Assembly (NCBI GenBank): GCA_024343425.1
Contig: BRLC01000003.1
Coordinates: forward strand, 248,001 to 312,000
Source of the DNA: Rhizobiaceae bacterium MnEN-MB40S
Lineage (GTDB): Bacteria; Pseudomonadota; Alphaproteobacteria; Rhizobiales; Rhizobiaceae
DNA length: 64,000 nt
Direction: 5' to 3'
Below are positions 24,345 through 33,896 of this stretch, in pieces. Below the pieces are notes generated by a model. The model was not told the DNA's origin. It searched no databases and saw only the letters and a program-made list of their open reading frames with translations. Both the position numbers and the translations under genes were made by a program. The stretch's first letter is position 1. Each line of letters opens with the position of its first letter.

Positions 24345-25442
24345 ATGAACCCAACCGACAAGCATGCGGCTTCAACCGAGCATATGGTCGATTACGACCG
24401 CCACTCCCACATGCAGGACTGGGCCGTGCTGTCCAAGTCTGCGCTGATCGCCAACCTCGTTGAGCAGATCGGAACTGTTACGCCGGAATTCGTTCTGACC
24501 GACTATGGGTGCGGACCCGGCCATAGCGCGATCGACGCGGTCACGCCGGCGATTGAAGCCTATCGCAAGCTGGACGAAACGGCGCCCATGGTCATCCGGC
24601 ACGGCGATCAACCGGGCAACGACTGGAACAGTCTTCTGGCTCTGATCTACGGAGCCGACGGGTATCGTAAAAAATTCTCTGATATCCGGACCGAACTGGC
24701 TATCGACACCTTTTATCTGCCAATGGCGGCGCCTGGGTCCGTGGCGCTTGCGACAAGTTTCGCCGCCAGTCACTGGTTGAGCCATGCAATCGCACCCTGG
24801 TCCGCCGGCGCAGTCTGGTTCTCCGATATGGAAGGCGTCGCGCGCCGGGAAATGGCCGCCCTCGCCCGTTCGGACTGGCAAAGGTTTCTGCGGCTTCGGG
24901 CGGAAGAGTTGCGGCCAGGCGGTTTCCTTCTCGTATCGACACTAGGCAGCATCGAGGACGCAGACGAAATAAACGGCGTCAAGGCGTCGTCGCGGCGGCT
25001 TTACCGGGCGATCCAGACCGTGGCGCAACAGATGGTGGATGACGGGCTTCTGCTGCAGTCCGCCCTCGACCATTTCGCTTTTCCCGTCTGGTTCCCGACG
25101 GAACGGGAGGCGCGAGAGCCGATCGAAACCGAAACCGATCTTGCCGACGCTTTCGAAATCGTCTCGTGCGGCGTTGAACCCGCCTCGGTCAATCCGGAGG
25201 ATGTGTACGTCAACGAGATCGGCGATCCAGAGGCGTATGGAAGGCTTTACGCCGGTTATGTGCGCGCCTTCGGCGAATCAAGCCTGCGGCTGCACCTCTT
25301 CGCCCGATCGACCCCGGACCCCGCCGAAGTCGACAGGTTGAACGAGGAATTCTTCAACCGGTTCGCTCGGCTCTACAAAGAAGCGCCCGGTGCGCACGCA
25401 GCCGAGACATGGATCATGACGATGGTGTTGCGGCGGCGTTGA
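24345..25442 (+). CDS. SABATH-like SAM-dependent carboxyl methyltransferase
   Basis: 365 residues from ATG 24345 (GGGAGG upstream). The SAM motif DYGCGPGHSAIDAV lies near residue 50. It is followed by GNDWNSLLALIYG and FAASHWLSHAIAPW, which match the conserved NDFN-xL and HSS-x-LxWLS motifs of plant salicylate/jasmonate carboxyl methyltransferases (Methyltransf_7). SABATH enzymes methylate carboxyl groups of small acids or ring nitrogens. Bacterial members are uncommon and mostly uncharacterised. It stands alone between the cysteine synthase and the polysaccharide island, so the substrate is open. The proximity of a nicotinate island is noted, but there is no shared promoter. Confidence 0.72.
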   Translation: MNPTDKHAASTEHMVDYDRHSHMQDWAVLSKSALIANLVEQIGTVTPEFVLTDYGCGPGHSAIDAVTPAIEAYRKLDETAPMVIRHGDQPGNDWNSLLALIYGADGYRKKFSDIRTELAIDTFYLPMAAPGSVALATSFAASHWLSHAIAPWSAGAVWFSDMEGVARREMAALARSDWQRFLRLRAEELRPGGFLLVSTLGSIEDADEINGVKASSRRLYRAIQTVAQQMVDDGLLLQSALDHFAFPVWFPTEREAREPIETETDLADAFEIVSCGVEPASVNPEDVYVNEIGDPEAYGRLYAGYVRAFGESSLRLHLFARSTPDPAEVDRLNEEFFNRFARLYKEAPGAHAAETWIMTMVLRRR

Positions 25443-25712
25443 TTGGGCTGGTGAACAGAAGACGCCATGTGTTCAAGTTCGGTCCTTGTTCGCGCGACGC
25501 GCCGCGATATCGAGCGCCGCTCTCGAGAACTTTTCTCATTCAGTTGTGATTGCAGCGGCAAAAGGTTAGGAGTTCACGAAAGCAGTCGATTGCGACGGTA
25601 CAATATGCTCGGCAAGGGAGCAGTAGGGCAGCGCTGTCGATGGAGATATCAAGCAATTGCTTGGCAGTGTTTATCTGTCTTGCGCAGCTCTATCCATTTT
25701 TGGTGAGAGAAT

Positions 25713-26699
25713 ATGTCTTTCTTTGATTTTTTATCCAACAAAAATGGACACCGGATATCTACAAACATTCCAAAAAATATATCTTATTTTTGGGAAAAGG
25801 GAGAGATATCCGCTCGGTATAGGAACAATATTAGATTCACAAAAATTATAAATCCAAACCATAAAGTAAAAATTTTTAATGACGAAGAATGCCTTGAATT
25901 ATTATACAATATTTTCCCTAAGTATGTAGATACTTATATATCCATCAGTATCCCGTCATGTAAATCAGATATAATGCGCATGATTTTATTGTATCAATTC
26001 GGCGGATGGTATCTAGATTGTGATACAAAGCCACGATGTTCAATCGATTTTTTTGAGGAAAAGGGGAAAGATCTTTATCTTTTTTGGGTAAAAAGCAACA
26101 AAGGAAAATTGACTATTCTGGGCACCCCCATTGGCGGGGCATCAAAGCATCCATTTTTTCTTCATGCTGCGGAGATTTTCTTTGAACTGTTGCGAAGTCG
26201 CCTCAACAATCACAGTGTGTACCCCAATACTGGCCCTGCAGCGATTTTGGCGGCAGCTGGCGCGTACATCAATCTGGGCGCCACAAAGTACAAGGAAGCA
26301 GATTATTCCTACGTCGACGTAGAAGGCGACGAAACCAAAGGGTCCTGGACCTATCAAGAGGCGTGCGGCATCCTGATTGATGACGACAACCCCTGCAAAT
26401 TTCACAGCAGTAGAAACGTCGATCAAATTGGTTCGCTTGAAGCGTTTGTCTATTTCACGAAGATGTTCGACCGGTTTCCGCAAACCATGGCGAATAATTA
26501 CAGGAAACTGTTATTGAAAGCTGGAAACCATTACGTAATGGAGCATAAGCTCAATAATGAAATTGTGGACCTGTCTCTAAAGTACGTAAATCCCGAAGAG
26601 CACCCGAAATACTATTCAGAATTAACAGAAACACTCTCAAAGCTGAATGATTTTAAAAATACAGAGCGTATTTCTCAATCAAATAGACATCATTCATAG
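25713..26699 (+). CDS. Glycosyltransferase with DXD sugar-binding motif (GT32-like)
   Basis: 328 residues encoded in strikingly AT-rich DNA with many rare AAA/AAT/ATA codons compared with flanks. N-terminal IPKNISYFWEKGEIS and then DIMRMILLYQFGGWYLDCDT contain the GGxYxDxD motif of the Gly_transf_sug (GT32/Och1-like) family, where the Asp residues bind nucleotide sugar and metal. Such enzymes add hexoses during capsule or exopolysaccharide assembly. It is the first gene of an AT-rich surface-polysaccharide block, but runs opposite to the next four genes. The codon use indicates horizontal acquisition. Confidence 0.75.
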   Translation: MSFFDFLSNKNGHRISTNIPKNISYFWEKGEISARYRNNIRFTKIINPNHKVKIFNDEECLELLYNIFPKYVDTYISISIPSCKSDIMRMILLYQFGGWYLDCDTKPRCSIDFFEEKGKDLYLFWVKSNKGKLTILGTPIGGASKHPFFLHAAEIFFELLRSRLNNHSVYPNTGPAAILAAAGAYINLGATKYKEADYSYVDVEGDETKGSWTYQEACGILIDDDNPCKFHSSRNVDQIGSLEAFVYFTKMFDRFPQTMANNYRKLLLKAGNHYVMEHKLNNEIVDLSLKYVNPEEHPKYYSELTETLSKLNDFKNTERISQSNRHHS

Positions 26700-26702
26700 T
26701 AT

Positions 26703-27947
26703 TCAATTTTCAGATATTTTTTTCTCTATCGATTGAACCTTCCGATCTATTGCTATGAGCTTTTTCTCAAGCATGGATATGCCGACCAGAACGTTGTCAA
26801 GCTCATCATTGGATCTATCACTCGATAAGGGTTGTTTTATTTTTTTCTTTTTCTTGAATTTCAGGGGTCGTATTGCTACCGCGATTGCATCGAAAACACC
26901 ATTCTTAAAGTAATTATAATGTATATTTTTTCGGTATTTGAGTTCAATTCGACTGTCTAATATTCGCGAGAACGTTTTATAATCATTTAGTTTGATGAAA
27001 ACTACTAGTTTTGATCCTCTACTACCTATTTTGTATTTGTGTATTACGTATTTTATATTATTCTTTTTATATGAATTAACAATCGGATATAGTAGCGAGA
27101 AAAACTCCGGCCAGTTCTCTTTGCCACATTTTTTCGACGTCCATTCAATTTGAGCAATAGTCCATCTCAACAGAAGATCTCTGTAATTCGGATATACGCC
27201 TTCCTTTTTGAGCCATGTCTCAATGATCTCATGGTGTGCAAATATTCCGAACAATTGACGACTGCCGCTATCCATCGTCTGTCCGACGCGATTGACGCGG
27301 TGCTTGCACAGCTTTTCCGGAACAAGCGCGATGGAGTTCGACTTTATAATTGTAGCCCAGTGGAACGGATTATCTTCAAAGAAGAAATTTCCCACAGGAA
27401 ACCTGATTTGGTTTTCCTCCAGCAAGGAACGACGATACACCTTGCGCCATGGAACCGCGATAAATTGCAAAAACTTCTTTCGACTCTTCTCATCAAGCTT
27501 AACGCTCTTGATACCGGAAAAGTCTTTCCATCTCCTCTCGTCGGCCGGATCGGTCAGATCGCCTGTCAGAGAATCAGTCAGGTAGTAATTGCACATAGCC
27601 AGCGCGCAATCCTCCGATACAGCCGCATCGACGAGCTTGCCAAACATGGCGGGATCGTAGATGTCGTCACCATCGGCGAACCCGACAAAGGTTCCGCTCG
27701 CCATTTCCAGGCCAATATTCGCTGGCGTCGCTACCCCACCAACGCTGTTTGCTTCTTGCAGCACCGGGATTATGCGTGGATCCTTCGCAGCGAGTTCGCG
27801 GATAATATCAGCAGATCCATCAGTTGAACCGTCGTCTACAACGATGATCTCGATATCCTTTATCGTCTGGTCGATCAGATTGCGGATACAATCACCGATG
27901 TAGTCCTTTACATTGTAGCTGGTTACAATGATCGAAAGCAGCGGCAT
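26703..27947 (-). CDS. Family 2 glycosyltransferase
   Basis: 414 residues. The GT-A domain starts at once with LSIIVTSYNVKDYIGDCI, VVDDGSTDGSADII and the DXD-like FADGDDIYDP near residue 95. The C-terminal ~170 residues are Lys-rich and end in a short predicted coiled coil (ISMLEKKLIAIDRKVQSIE). It should transfer a sugar from a nucleotide donor onto a growing glycan on the cytosolic membrane face. Its start abuts the stop of the next GT2 gene (27948), giving a co-transcribed pair. DNA is AT-rich, especially in the 3' half. Confidence 0.85.
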   Translation of the reverse strand: MPLLSIIVTSYNVKDYIGDCIRNLIDQTIKDIEIIVVDDGSTDGSADIIRELAAKDPRIIPVLQEANSVGGVATPANIGLEMASGTFVGFADGDDIYDPAMFGKLVDAAVSEDCALAMCNYYLTDSLTGDLTDPADERRWKDFSGIKSVKLDEKSRKKFLQFIAVPWRKVYRRSLLEENQIRFPVGNFFFEDNPFHWATIIKSNSIALVPEKLCKHRVNRVGQTMDSGSRQLFGIFAHHEIIETWLKKEGVYPNYRDLLLRWTIAQIEWTSKKCGKENWPEFFSLLYPIVNSYKKNNIKYVIHKYKIGSRGSKLVVFIKLNDYKTFSRILDSRIELKYRKNIHYNYFKNGVFDAIAVAIRPLKFKKKKKIKQPLSSDRSNDELDNVLVGISMLEKKLIAIDRKVQSIEKKISEN

Positions 27948-28934
27948 CTAAATATCCTTCACAAATTTCGGCCGACCGAAATGGCAGTCCAGCAATTCAT
28001 CAGCCACCTTCGGCATTCGACTTTTTGCTTTGAGATAATCGTCGAACCTCAGATCCCGGAATGATCTCTCGAGTTCCTCGATAAATCGTGGATAATAGGG
28101 TCTGTCGATCTTGTTCACGGCCCATTTTGCCATATCCAGCTTGAAGTGGATAAACCTCTGATAGAACAACCTTCTCAACCTGGGACTCTGATCGAACAGG
28201 ACGTCTACATCATCCAACGCCCGGAAAAGTTCGAACCGTTCTTCGTTTTTCCGGTTCGTAATATTGTTGCCCGTAGCCGGGACGATGTGAAAACAGACGG
28301 ATTCATTGATCATCACAATGCGCTCGGACAACATCAGTGACTGCCAGTGCGCAAATATATCATTGTTGACTTTCGTTTCAGAAAATCGAAGTCCGATTCT
28401 TCTCGCAAAGTCCGCTCTGATGACTTTCGTCCACGGGTAATTCGTCATCTGCAGCAGGCTGGGCGACTGTTGAATCGTCGTCACCCGCGATGGCGCATCT
28501 CCGATAATCTCGTCCCAGCGTCTTTCATCGGAAGCATGCATTTTACCGGAATCAGAAGACGCAGCATTCGATCCGTACTCGTACCTTGCCAGCGACAGGT
28601 CGGCGCCAGTGAAGTCGAGCGCGGCGATCATCTTTTCAAGCACTCCCGCGCGAAGACGGTCGTCAGCATCGAAAAACAGCAAGTATTTTCCGGACGCCTC
28701 TGCTAGCCCGCTGTTTCTGGCGGCACCTGCGCCACGATTCGCGCCGAGTGAGAAATAGCGAACAGCTGGAATTTCAGACTGAAGTTCTTTTATGATGTAG
28801 AACGAGTTATCTGTGGACCCATCATCCACAATTATAAATTCATGCTGTTCCGTATACTTACTATCTATATCACGAACTGTATGTGAAATAAATTTTTCAA
28901 CATTATATATTGGAATTATTATAGATAATTTCAT
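27948..28934 (-). CDS. Family 2 glycosyltransferase
   Basis: 328 residues. It has the canonical GT2 opening LSIIIPIYNVEKFI, IVDDGSTDNSFYII, the NRGAGAARNSGLAEASG loop and the DXD motif LFFDADDRL near residue 92. It is adjacent without gap to the GT2 gene downstream and 10 bp from the UDP-galactopyranose mutase gene upstream, so one transcript likely covers all. Together with Glf it may build a galactofuranose-containing glycan; donor and acceptor are not determinable from sequence. Confidence 0.87.
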   Translation of the reverse strand: MKLSIIIPIYNVEKFISHTVRDIDSKYTEQHEFIIVDDGSTDNSFYIIKELQSEIPAVRYFSLGANRGAGAARNSGLAEASGKYLLFFDADDRLRAGVLEKMIAALDFTGADLSLARYEYGSNAASSDSGKMHASDERRWDEIIGDAPSRVTTIQQSPSLLQMTNYPWTKVIRADFARRIGLRFSETKVNNDIFAHWQSLMLSERIVMINESVCFHIVPATGNNITNRKNEERFELFRALDDVDVLFDQSPRLRRLFYQRFIHFKLDMAKWAVNKIDRPYYPRFIEELERSFRDLRFDDYLKAKSRMPKVADELLDCHFGRPKFVKDI

Positions 28935-28944
28935 TACATTACTT

Positions 28945-30144
28945 TTACGTGCGACGACTATTATTTTCTATAAAACCTTGAGCAGCTGCCAGCGCATTTT
29001 CAATCGACATATCCATGTCGATATAGGAATAGGTCCCAAGGCGACCGACAAAGGTAACGCCCTCTTCCTGCTTGCACCTGTCTTCGTAGTCTTGGAGCAA
29101 CTTTTTATCGCTCATCAGCCTAATGGGGTAATAGGGTATGTCACCATCGCCGCAAGAGCGGCTGTATTCGCGAAACGCAATGGTTTTGTCGAAATTTTCC
29201 ATCTCCCATGGAGCAAAGAACTTGTGCTCGGATATTCGTGTGAACGGAACTTCCGGATCCGGATAATTGATGACCGCAGCGCCCTGAAACTCTCCATCTT
29301 CCCAAACGGGTTCGAAATCGAGGGTTCGATACCCCAACCTTCCAAGATCGTGGTTAAAATACCTGTCTAGCGGGCCCGAATAAAACACATGCGCAAACTC
29401 TTCATCCAAGGTTTCATAAGGGCAGTTCAACCTGACCTCGATCGACTCGTGGGCAAGGATGCTTGAAACCAGACTTGTGTAACCGTCTCTAGGAATGCCC
29501 TGGAAAGGATGACTAAAATAATTGTCGTCATAGTTGAATCTCAGCGGCAGTCTTTTCAATATGGAGGCAGGCAGCCTGGATGGATCTATGCCCCATTGCT
29601 TTCTCGTGTAGCCGTCGAAGAATGCTTCATACAGTTGTGGCCCGACGAACTTTAACCCTTGCTCTTCAAAACTCCGGGGATGTTCAATATCACCACAAGC
29701 CATTCCGGCGACAAAGGATTGAGCCTCTTTCGGTGAAAAGACCTTTCCGAAAAACTGATTGATCGTGTGCAAGTTTATCGGCATCGAGTAGACCTGTCCG
29801 CGAACGACTGCTTTTACCCGGTTGATATAAGGCATCATCCGACAAAACCGGTTTACATAGTCCCATACCTCGCCATTGGCGGTGTGAAAGATATGTGGGC
29901 CGTATCGATGAACCATTATCCCTGTGTCGCAGTCACGCTCGGTATGACAATTTCCGGCGACATGCGATCGTTCATCGACGACGAGGACTTTGAAACCATT
30001 TTCAGCAAGTTCGCGTGCAATGACCGCTCCGCTGAACCCAGCTCCGACAGCACAAATACGTTTCAAAATTCGAGATCCGGTTGGTTGTTTTTCAAGCGTG
30101 TCTTCAAAAAAGAATTTCTCAACGGTCCGTCTCCACAACTGCAC
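28945..30144 (-). CDS. glf: UDP-galactopyranose mutase
   Basis: About 399 residues. The FAD dinucleotide fold AVGAGFSGAVIARELAENG and VVDERSHVAGNCHTERD are the Glf signature. Further family motifs are YGPHIFHT, NLHTINQFFG, GYTRKQWGIDPS and RLGTYSYIDMD. The enzyme converts UDP-galactopyranose to UDP-galactofuranose, the donor for Galf in O-antigen or exopolysaccharide. The listed start is a GTG that lengthens the N-terminus by ~30 residues and overlaps the sulfotransferase gene by 26 bp. A TTG at about 30066, directly before the flavin fold, would give the normal family N-terminus. It lies between the GT2 genes and the sulfotransferase. Confidence 0.92.
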   Translation of the reverse strand: MQLWRRTVEKFFFEDTLEKQPTGSRILKRICAVGAGFSGAVIARELAENGFKVLVVDERSHVAGNCHTERDCDTGIMVHRYGPHIFHTANGEVWDYVNRFCRMMPYINRVKAVVRGQVYSMPINLHTINQFFGKVFSPKEAQSFVAGMACGDIEHPRSFEEQGLKFVGPQLYEAFFDGYTRKQWGIDPSRLPASILKRLPLRFNYDDNYFSHPFQGIPRDGYTSLVSSILAHESIEVRLNCPYETLDEEFAHVFYSGPLDRYFNHDLGRLGYRTLDFEPVWEDGEFQGAAVINYPDPEVPFTRISEHKFFAPWEMENFDKTIAFREYSRSCGDGDIPYYPIRLMSDKKLLQDYEDRCKQEEGVTFVGRLGTYSYIDMDMSIENALAAAQGFIENNSRRT

Positions 30145-30868
30145 AAGAATGCCACTTGCTCAAATCACGCTTCAGAATTCTACCTAAACGTTCAATCTCG
30201 GCAGCATAGTGGTCGATCAACTTATCGCGCGCGTCCCGGCTGAGACGCGGTAGCTCGTCCCAACCAAGCCTGGATGCTTTTGTTTCGCTCTCATTGACCA
30301 CGAACTCCAGACTATCGTCGCTCAAATCATAATCCACGCCCAACTGCTTAAAGATGTGCTGACACAGAGATCGCTTGTCTGCCAATTCGTCATATAAGTG
30401 GAAATGCGCAACAGAAAAAATTGACAACCAATGCTCTGTAATGGAGGCGTACATTCCCAACTCAAGCATCTTGAAATCGTTGGTTATGTCGGTGATCTCG
30501 GGCGTCCAGGGAATGCGCCTCGCTATCATGTGGTGACGATAAGCTGACTCGTAACGATCTACGGGGTTACGAAAAAGCACAATAAGTTCCGGTTTTCCGA
30601 GTACTTCATGAATATTGCAGGCGATATCTACGCCACCATCAGGCAGACGATAATAATGTGGCGTGCTCTCAAAGTAGTAGCGAACACCATTGGTTTCAGG
30701 AAAATGCCCCGCATACTCAGCAATTCGCTTTTTGCATGAGCTCCTGTTGAAGAAATTCAGCTCCTTAGGTTTCGAACCATAAAATTGAGGAGACTTTTTC
30801 AGCGTGTGATGTAGCCAGGTTGTTCCCGATTTTTGACAACCGGCAATCAACAGGTTGGGTAATGGCAT
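30119..30868 (-). CDS. PAPS-dependent sulfotransferase
   Basis: 249 residues. The 5'-phosphosulfate loop GCQKSGTTWLHHTL is at residue ~10 and the 3'-phosphate motif VLFRNPVDRYESAYRHH is near residue 100, both hallmarks of Sulfotransfer_1/3 enzymes. It transfers sulfate from PAPS to a hydroxyl group, here most plausibly on the glycan made by the neighbouring glycosyltransferases. It is first in the leftward operon sulfotransferase-glf-GT2-GT2. Sulfated rhizobial surface polysaccharides and Nod factors are precedents. The acceptor is unknown. Confidence 0.87.
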   Translation of the reverse strand: MPLPNLLIAGCQKSGTTWLHHTLKKSPQFYGSKPKELNFFNRSSCKKRIAEYAGHFPETNGVRYYFESTPHYYRLPDGGVDIACNIHEVLGKPELIVLFRNPVDRYESAYRHHMIARRIPWTPEITDITNDFKMLELGMYASITEHWLSIFSVAHFHLYDELADKRSLCQHIFKQLGVDYDLSDDSLEFVVNESETKASRLGWDELPRLSRDARDKLIDHYAAEIERLGRILKRDLSKWHSCAVVETDR

Positions 30869-31124
30869 GCAATCGCTTTCAAAATTTCAAAATAATCATA
30901 CTTCTTTTGGCGCTAACTAAACCGCTAGTAGCTAACCCGTTCCGATACGGCAACCGCATCAACGTTGAAAAGCCGGAATTTCGGAAAGTTAGGCAGTCTG
31001 CCATGTGATGTGGTTGTGCTCTGAGAAACCAGCCCCGCTCCCGACAGAAGTGGTCAATGGGGATTATTGACGCCAACGCGTAGTCCGTTAACCCGTCGAC
31101 ACAATGCTACTAAAATCTCTGTAG

Positions 31125-31673
31125 CTACCCGCAGGAAACAGGCCCCTGATCAACCGTAACGAGCTTGTCCGTGGCGAAGCCGTCTGCGCGGGCTTTTCTG
31201 ATCAGGTGCTGTCTGAGAGCTTCGGGCATTGACGGTTCACGCCCGAGTATCCAGAGATATCTCCTGTTCGATCCGGATATAACGGCCCAGTTGTAGTTTT
31301 CCCTGTCCAGTTCGAAGACGTGATAGCCTGCGGCGAACGGCCAGAAAAACCGGACGGACAGACTGCCCACATCGGGACCCTGCTGGAAAGCGGCCTTGCC
31401 TGTCACGGTTTTCCACTTGCAGGACTTGCGATCGAATCCGCGATTGGTCACCAGCAATCCGCCGTTCTCCAGCAACTCGTAGGTGGCCGTCACATTGGTC
31501 AGATTGCGTTCGAACCGATGGTCGAGCCGCATGATTTCATACCACACGCCGGCGTATCGGGAGACATCGAAATCAGTGACCGGCTCCACCGTATAGGGTT
31601 TGGCCGTGCATCCTGCGATGACCGCGCACACGATTATGCAAACCAGAATGGAGAACTGACGCACTGTCGCCAT
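31125..31673 (-). CDS. blc: Outer-membrane lipoprotein lipocalin (Blc family)
   Basis: 182 residues from ATG 31673. The lipobox VIAGC in the signal peptide predicts lipidation at Cys. The lipocalin first motif RYAGVWYEIMRLDHRFER and the later NYNWAVISGSNRRYLWILGRE are diagnostic for Blc/ApoD-type lipocalins. These bind fatty acids or lysophospholipids at the outer membrane and are often stress-induced. A longer reading frame starting at 31709 adds a non-signal N-terminus and is rejected. The gene stands alone between the polysaccharide block and recQ. Confidence 0.9.
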   Translation of the reverse strand: MATVRQFSILVCIIVCAVIAGCTAKPYTVEPVTDFDVSRYAGVWYEIMRLDHRFERNLTNVTATYELLENGGLLVTNRGFDRKSCKWKTVTGKAAFQQGPDVGSLSVRFFWPFAAGYHVFELDRENYNWAVISGSNRRYLWILGREPSMPEALRQHLIRKARADGFATDKLVTVDQGPVSCG

Positions 31674-31850
31674 GGCGTTTTCGATACTCCCACGTGCCTT
31701 TCGCAACACATATGCATGACATTAAGACTATTTTTTAAACGAAGTGCAATTTCATGACCCAGCTACAGAAAATAACCTCGTCAATACTTGCCATCGCAAC
31801 GTCCGATGCTCTCGTTCAACCTGCCGACCGTATCGTCGCCTTTCTTATAC

Positions 31851-33689
31851 TCAACCGCTTGCAGATGCATTATCGGCAGAATTCAAATGATCGCTCACCG
31901 CATCGAGAAACAGTTTCCCGAAATCCTCCAGCTTTTTCGGACCAACGCCGTTTACAGCCGATATTTGTTCCAAATTCGCAGGCTTCTCACGCGTAATTTC
32001 TTGAAGCGTTCTGTCGGCGAAAATTACGTAGGCAGGAACGTTTCGTTCGTCCGCCAGCTCTCGACGCAATCTTTTCAGGCGTTGGTACAACTTCCTGTCA
32101 TCGTCTGAAAAATCGTCCGCATTGCTTTCGGACCGCGCAGAGCGCGAAGTGATCTTGGGGTTGCTGATTTCGCGATACTGGAAATGCTGGGCGCCCTTCA
32201 ACACAAGACGACCCGTTCTGCTCAACCGCAGCCCCCCATATCGTCCAATATCAATAATCAGGTAACCACCCGCGACTGCCTGCCGAATGAAGGCTCGCCA
32301 AAAGATCTTGGAGTGTTCGTGACCAACTCCGAAAGTCGGCAATTTGTCGTGACCAAGCGAGATAATCCGCTCCGTCGAACTGCCGGTCAAAATGTCAATA
32401 ACATGGTTCGCGCCAAATCGTTCACCGGTGCGCACAACTGCAGATAAAAGCATTTGCGCCTCGGTGGTTCCGTCAATCAAAGTCGGCGGATTTTGGCAAA
32501 CGTCACAATTCCCGCAGGCTTCCGTTTCTTCTTCGCCGAAGTAGGAAAGGAGCAACACGCGGCGGCATTGTGTCGCCTCGCAATAGGCAAGCAGCGTATC
32601 AAGACGCTTGTGTTCCTTTCGCCTGTATTCTTCTTCGCCGCTGTCCTGTTCAATGAACTGGCGGCGCGTTCGGATATCGTCCAATCCGAAAATCATGAAG
32701 GCGTCCGCCGGCGCGCCGTCTCGACCAGCGCGACCGATCTCCTGGTAGTAGGCCTCCATGCTACCCGGCAAATTCAGATGAAAAACGAAACGGATATCCG
32801 ATTTGTCGATTCCCATTCCGAATGCGATCGTCGCCACCATGACAATCGCCTCGTCGGACATGAACAGCTCCTGGTTCTGTTGGCGATCTTCATTCGACAT
32901 TCCCGCATGATAAGGCAGGCCGCGGATCCCGTTTTCGGACAGGAATGAAGCGACTTCTTCGGTCAAGCGTCGTGAGGCGCAATAAACGATCCCGGATTGC
33001 TCACGCCGCGTTTCAAGAAAATCCATCAGCTGATTACGCCATTGCGTCTTTGGCGCAACGCCGAGCCAAATGTTCGGCCGGTCAAACCCATGGACAATCG
33101 TGTCGCCGTTTCCGCCAAAGAGTTTGTCTGCAATGTCACCTCGGGTCGTAGAATCGGCCGTGGCCGTGAATCCAGCAATCGTCGCATCGGGATAGCGCGC
33201 CTTCAGGTGTTCAAGCGCCGCATAATCCGGTCGAAATCCAGTTCCCCATTTCGAGATGCAATGTGCTTCGTCAACGATGAACATGGCAGGGTTGATGGCG
33301 TCGAGAACTGTCAGCATTCGTTCAGTCATCAGCCTCTCGGGCGACAAGTAGAGTATTTTTACATCGCCGCTTTGCACCTTGCGCCACTCGACAATGTTGC
33401 TTTCACGGGTTCGTCCGGAATGGATGCAGGCCACCGCAACGCCATTGGCCTCAAGCGCCGCCGCCTGATCGTTCATGAGGGCTACGAGCGGCGACACGAC
33501 AATCGTCAATCCGTCTCGCACGATCGCTGGTATTTGATAGCAAAGCGACTTACCGGCGCCGGTCGGCATGACGGCAAGAACATTCCGACCTTCCAACAAC
33601 TTGTCGACTATTTCTTCCTGTCCGAGGCGGAAACGGTCGAAGCCGAAGGTCTCTTTAAGAACGCTTTGTGCAGTTTGCGAGTGGTTCAT
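31851..33689 (-). CDS. recQ: ATP-dependent DNA helicase RecQ
   Basis: 612 residues, normal for RecQ. Visible in order: FGFDRFRLGQEEIVDKLL, Walker A PTGAGKSLCYQIPA (~residue 42), DEAH box VDEAHCISKWGTGFRPDY (~138), helicase motif VI YQEIGRAGRDG (~318), the zinc-binding Cys set CRRVLLLSYFGE ... CGNCDVC (~378-402), the RQC winged helix, and an HRDC domain at the C-terminus (EQISAVNGVGPKKLEDFG). It is a 3'-5' helicase for recombinational repair. A perfect dyad TCACAG-TTT-CTGTGA lies ~90 bp upstream at 33775-33789 but does not match the alphaproteobacterial LexA box. Confidence 0.95.
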   Translation of the reverse strand: MNHSQTAQSVLKETFGFDRFRLGQEEIVDKLLEGRNVLAVMPTGAGKSLCYQIPAIVRDGLTIVVSPLVALMNDQAAALEANGVAVACIHSGRTRESNIVEWRKVQSGDVKILYLSPERLMTERMLTVLDAINPAMFIVDEAHCISKWGTGFRPDYAALEHLKARYPDATIAGFTATADSTTRGDIADKLFGGNGDTIVHGFDRPNIWLGVAPKTQWRNQLMDFLETRREQSGIVYCASRRLTEEVASFLSENGIRGLPYHAGMSNEDRQQNQELFMSDEAIVMVATIAFGMGIDKSDIRFVFHLNLPGSMEAYYQEIGRAGRDGAPADAFMIFGLDDIRTRRQFIEQDSGEEEYRRKEHKRLDTLLAYCEATQCRRVLLLSYFGEEETEACGNCDVCQNPPTLIDGTTEAQMLLSAVVRTGERFGANHVIDILTGSSTERIISLGHDKLPTFGVGHEHSKIFWRAFIRQAVAGGYLIIDIGRYGGLRLSRTGRLVLKGAQHFQYREISNPKITSRSARSESNADDFSDDDRKLYQRLKRLRRELADERNVPAYVIFADRTLQEITREKPANLEQISAVNGVGPKKLEDFGKLFLDAVSDHLNSADNASASG

Positions 33690-33850
33690 TCGGTTAGAAT
33701 CGGAAGTCAGGTAAAAAACTCAACTGACGCCTACATCGCAATAAAGATCCTGTTTAACAAGACGCCGCTGCCGTTCACAGTTTCTGTGATCCCTCACAGC
33801 GCAGGTTTTGGCAAATTCAGGTTTTGAGGTGGAAATTGCGCTGCAACACG

Positions 33851-33896
33851 CCACCTCTCCGGCATCAGGTGTAAACCATGTGACAAGACTGGACCG
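33851..33896. repeat. 46-bp direct repeat, copy 1 (IS481-type end)
   Basis: This block, including ATCAGGTGTAAACCATGTGA, matches 54192-54237 at 41 of 46 positions in the same orientation. TGTAAACCAT-type sequence next to transposase remnants is typical of IS481-like ends. Here it supplies the last codons and stop of the truncated DUF305 gene. With copy 2 it brackets 20.3 kb carrying the copper and IclR-controlled catabolic genes. Confidence 0.7.

Noticed and set aside
33775..33789. Perfect dyad TCACAG-TTT-CTGTGA upstream of recQ considered as a LexA box
   Set aside because: The alphaproteobacterial SOS box is GTTC-N7-GTTC, which does not match. It is kept only as an unexplained dyad.
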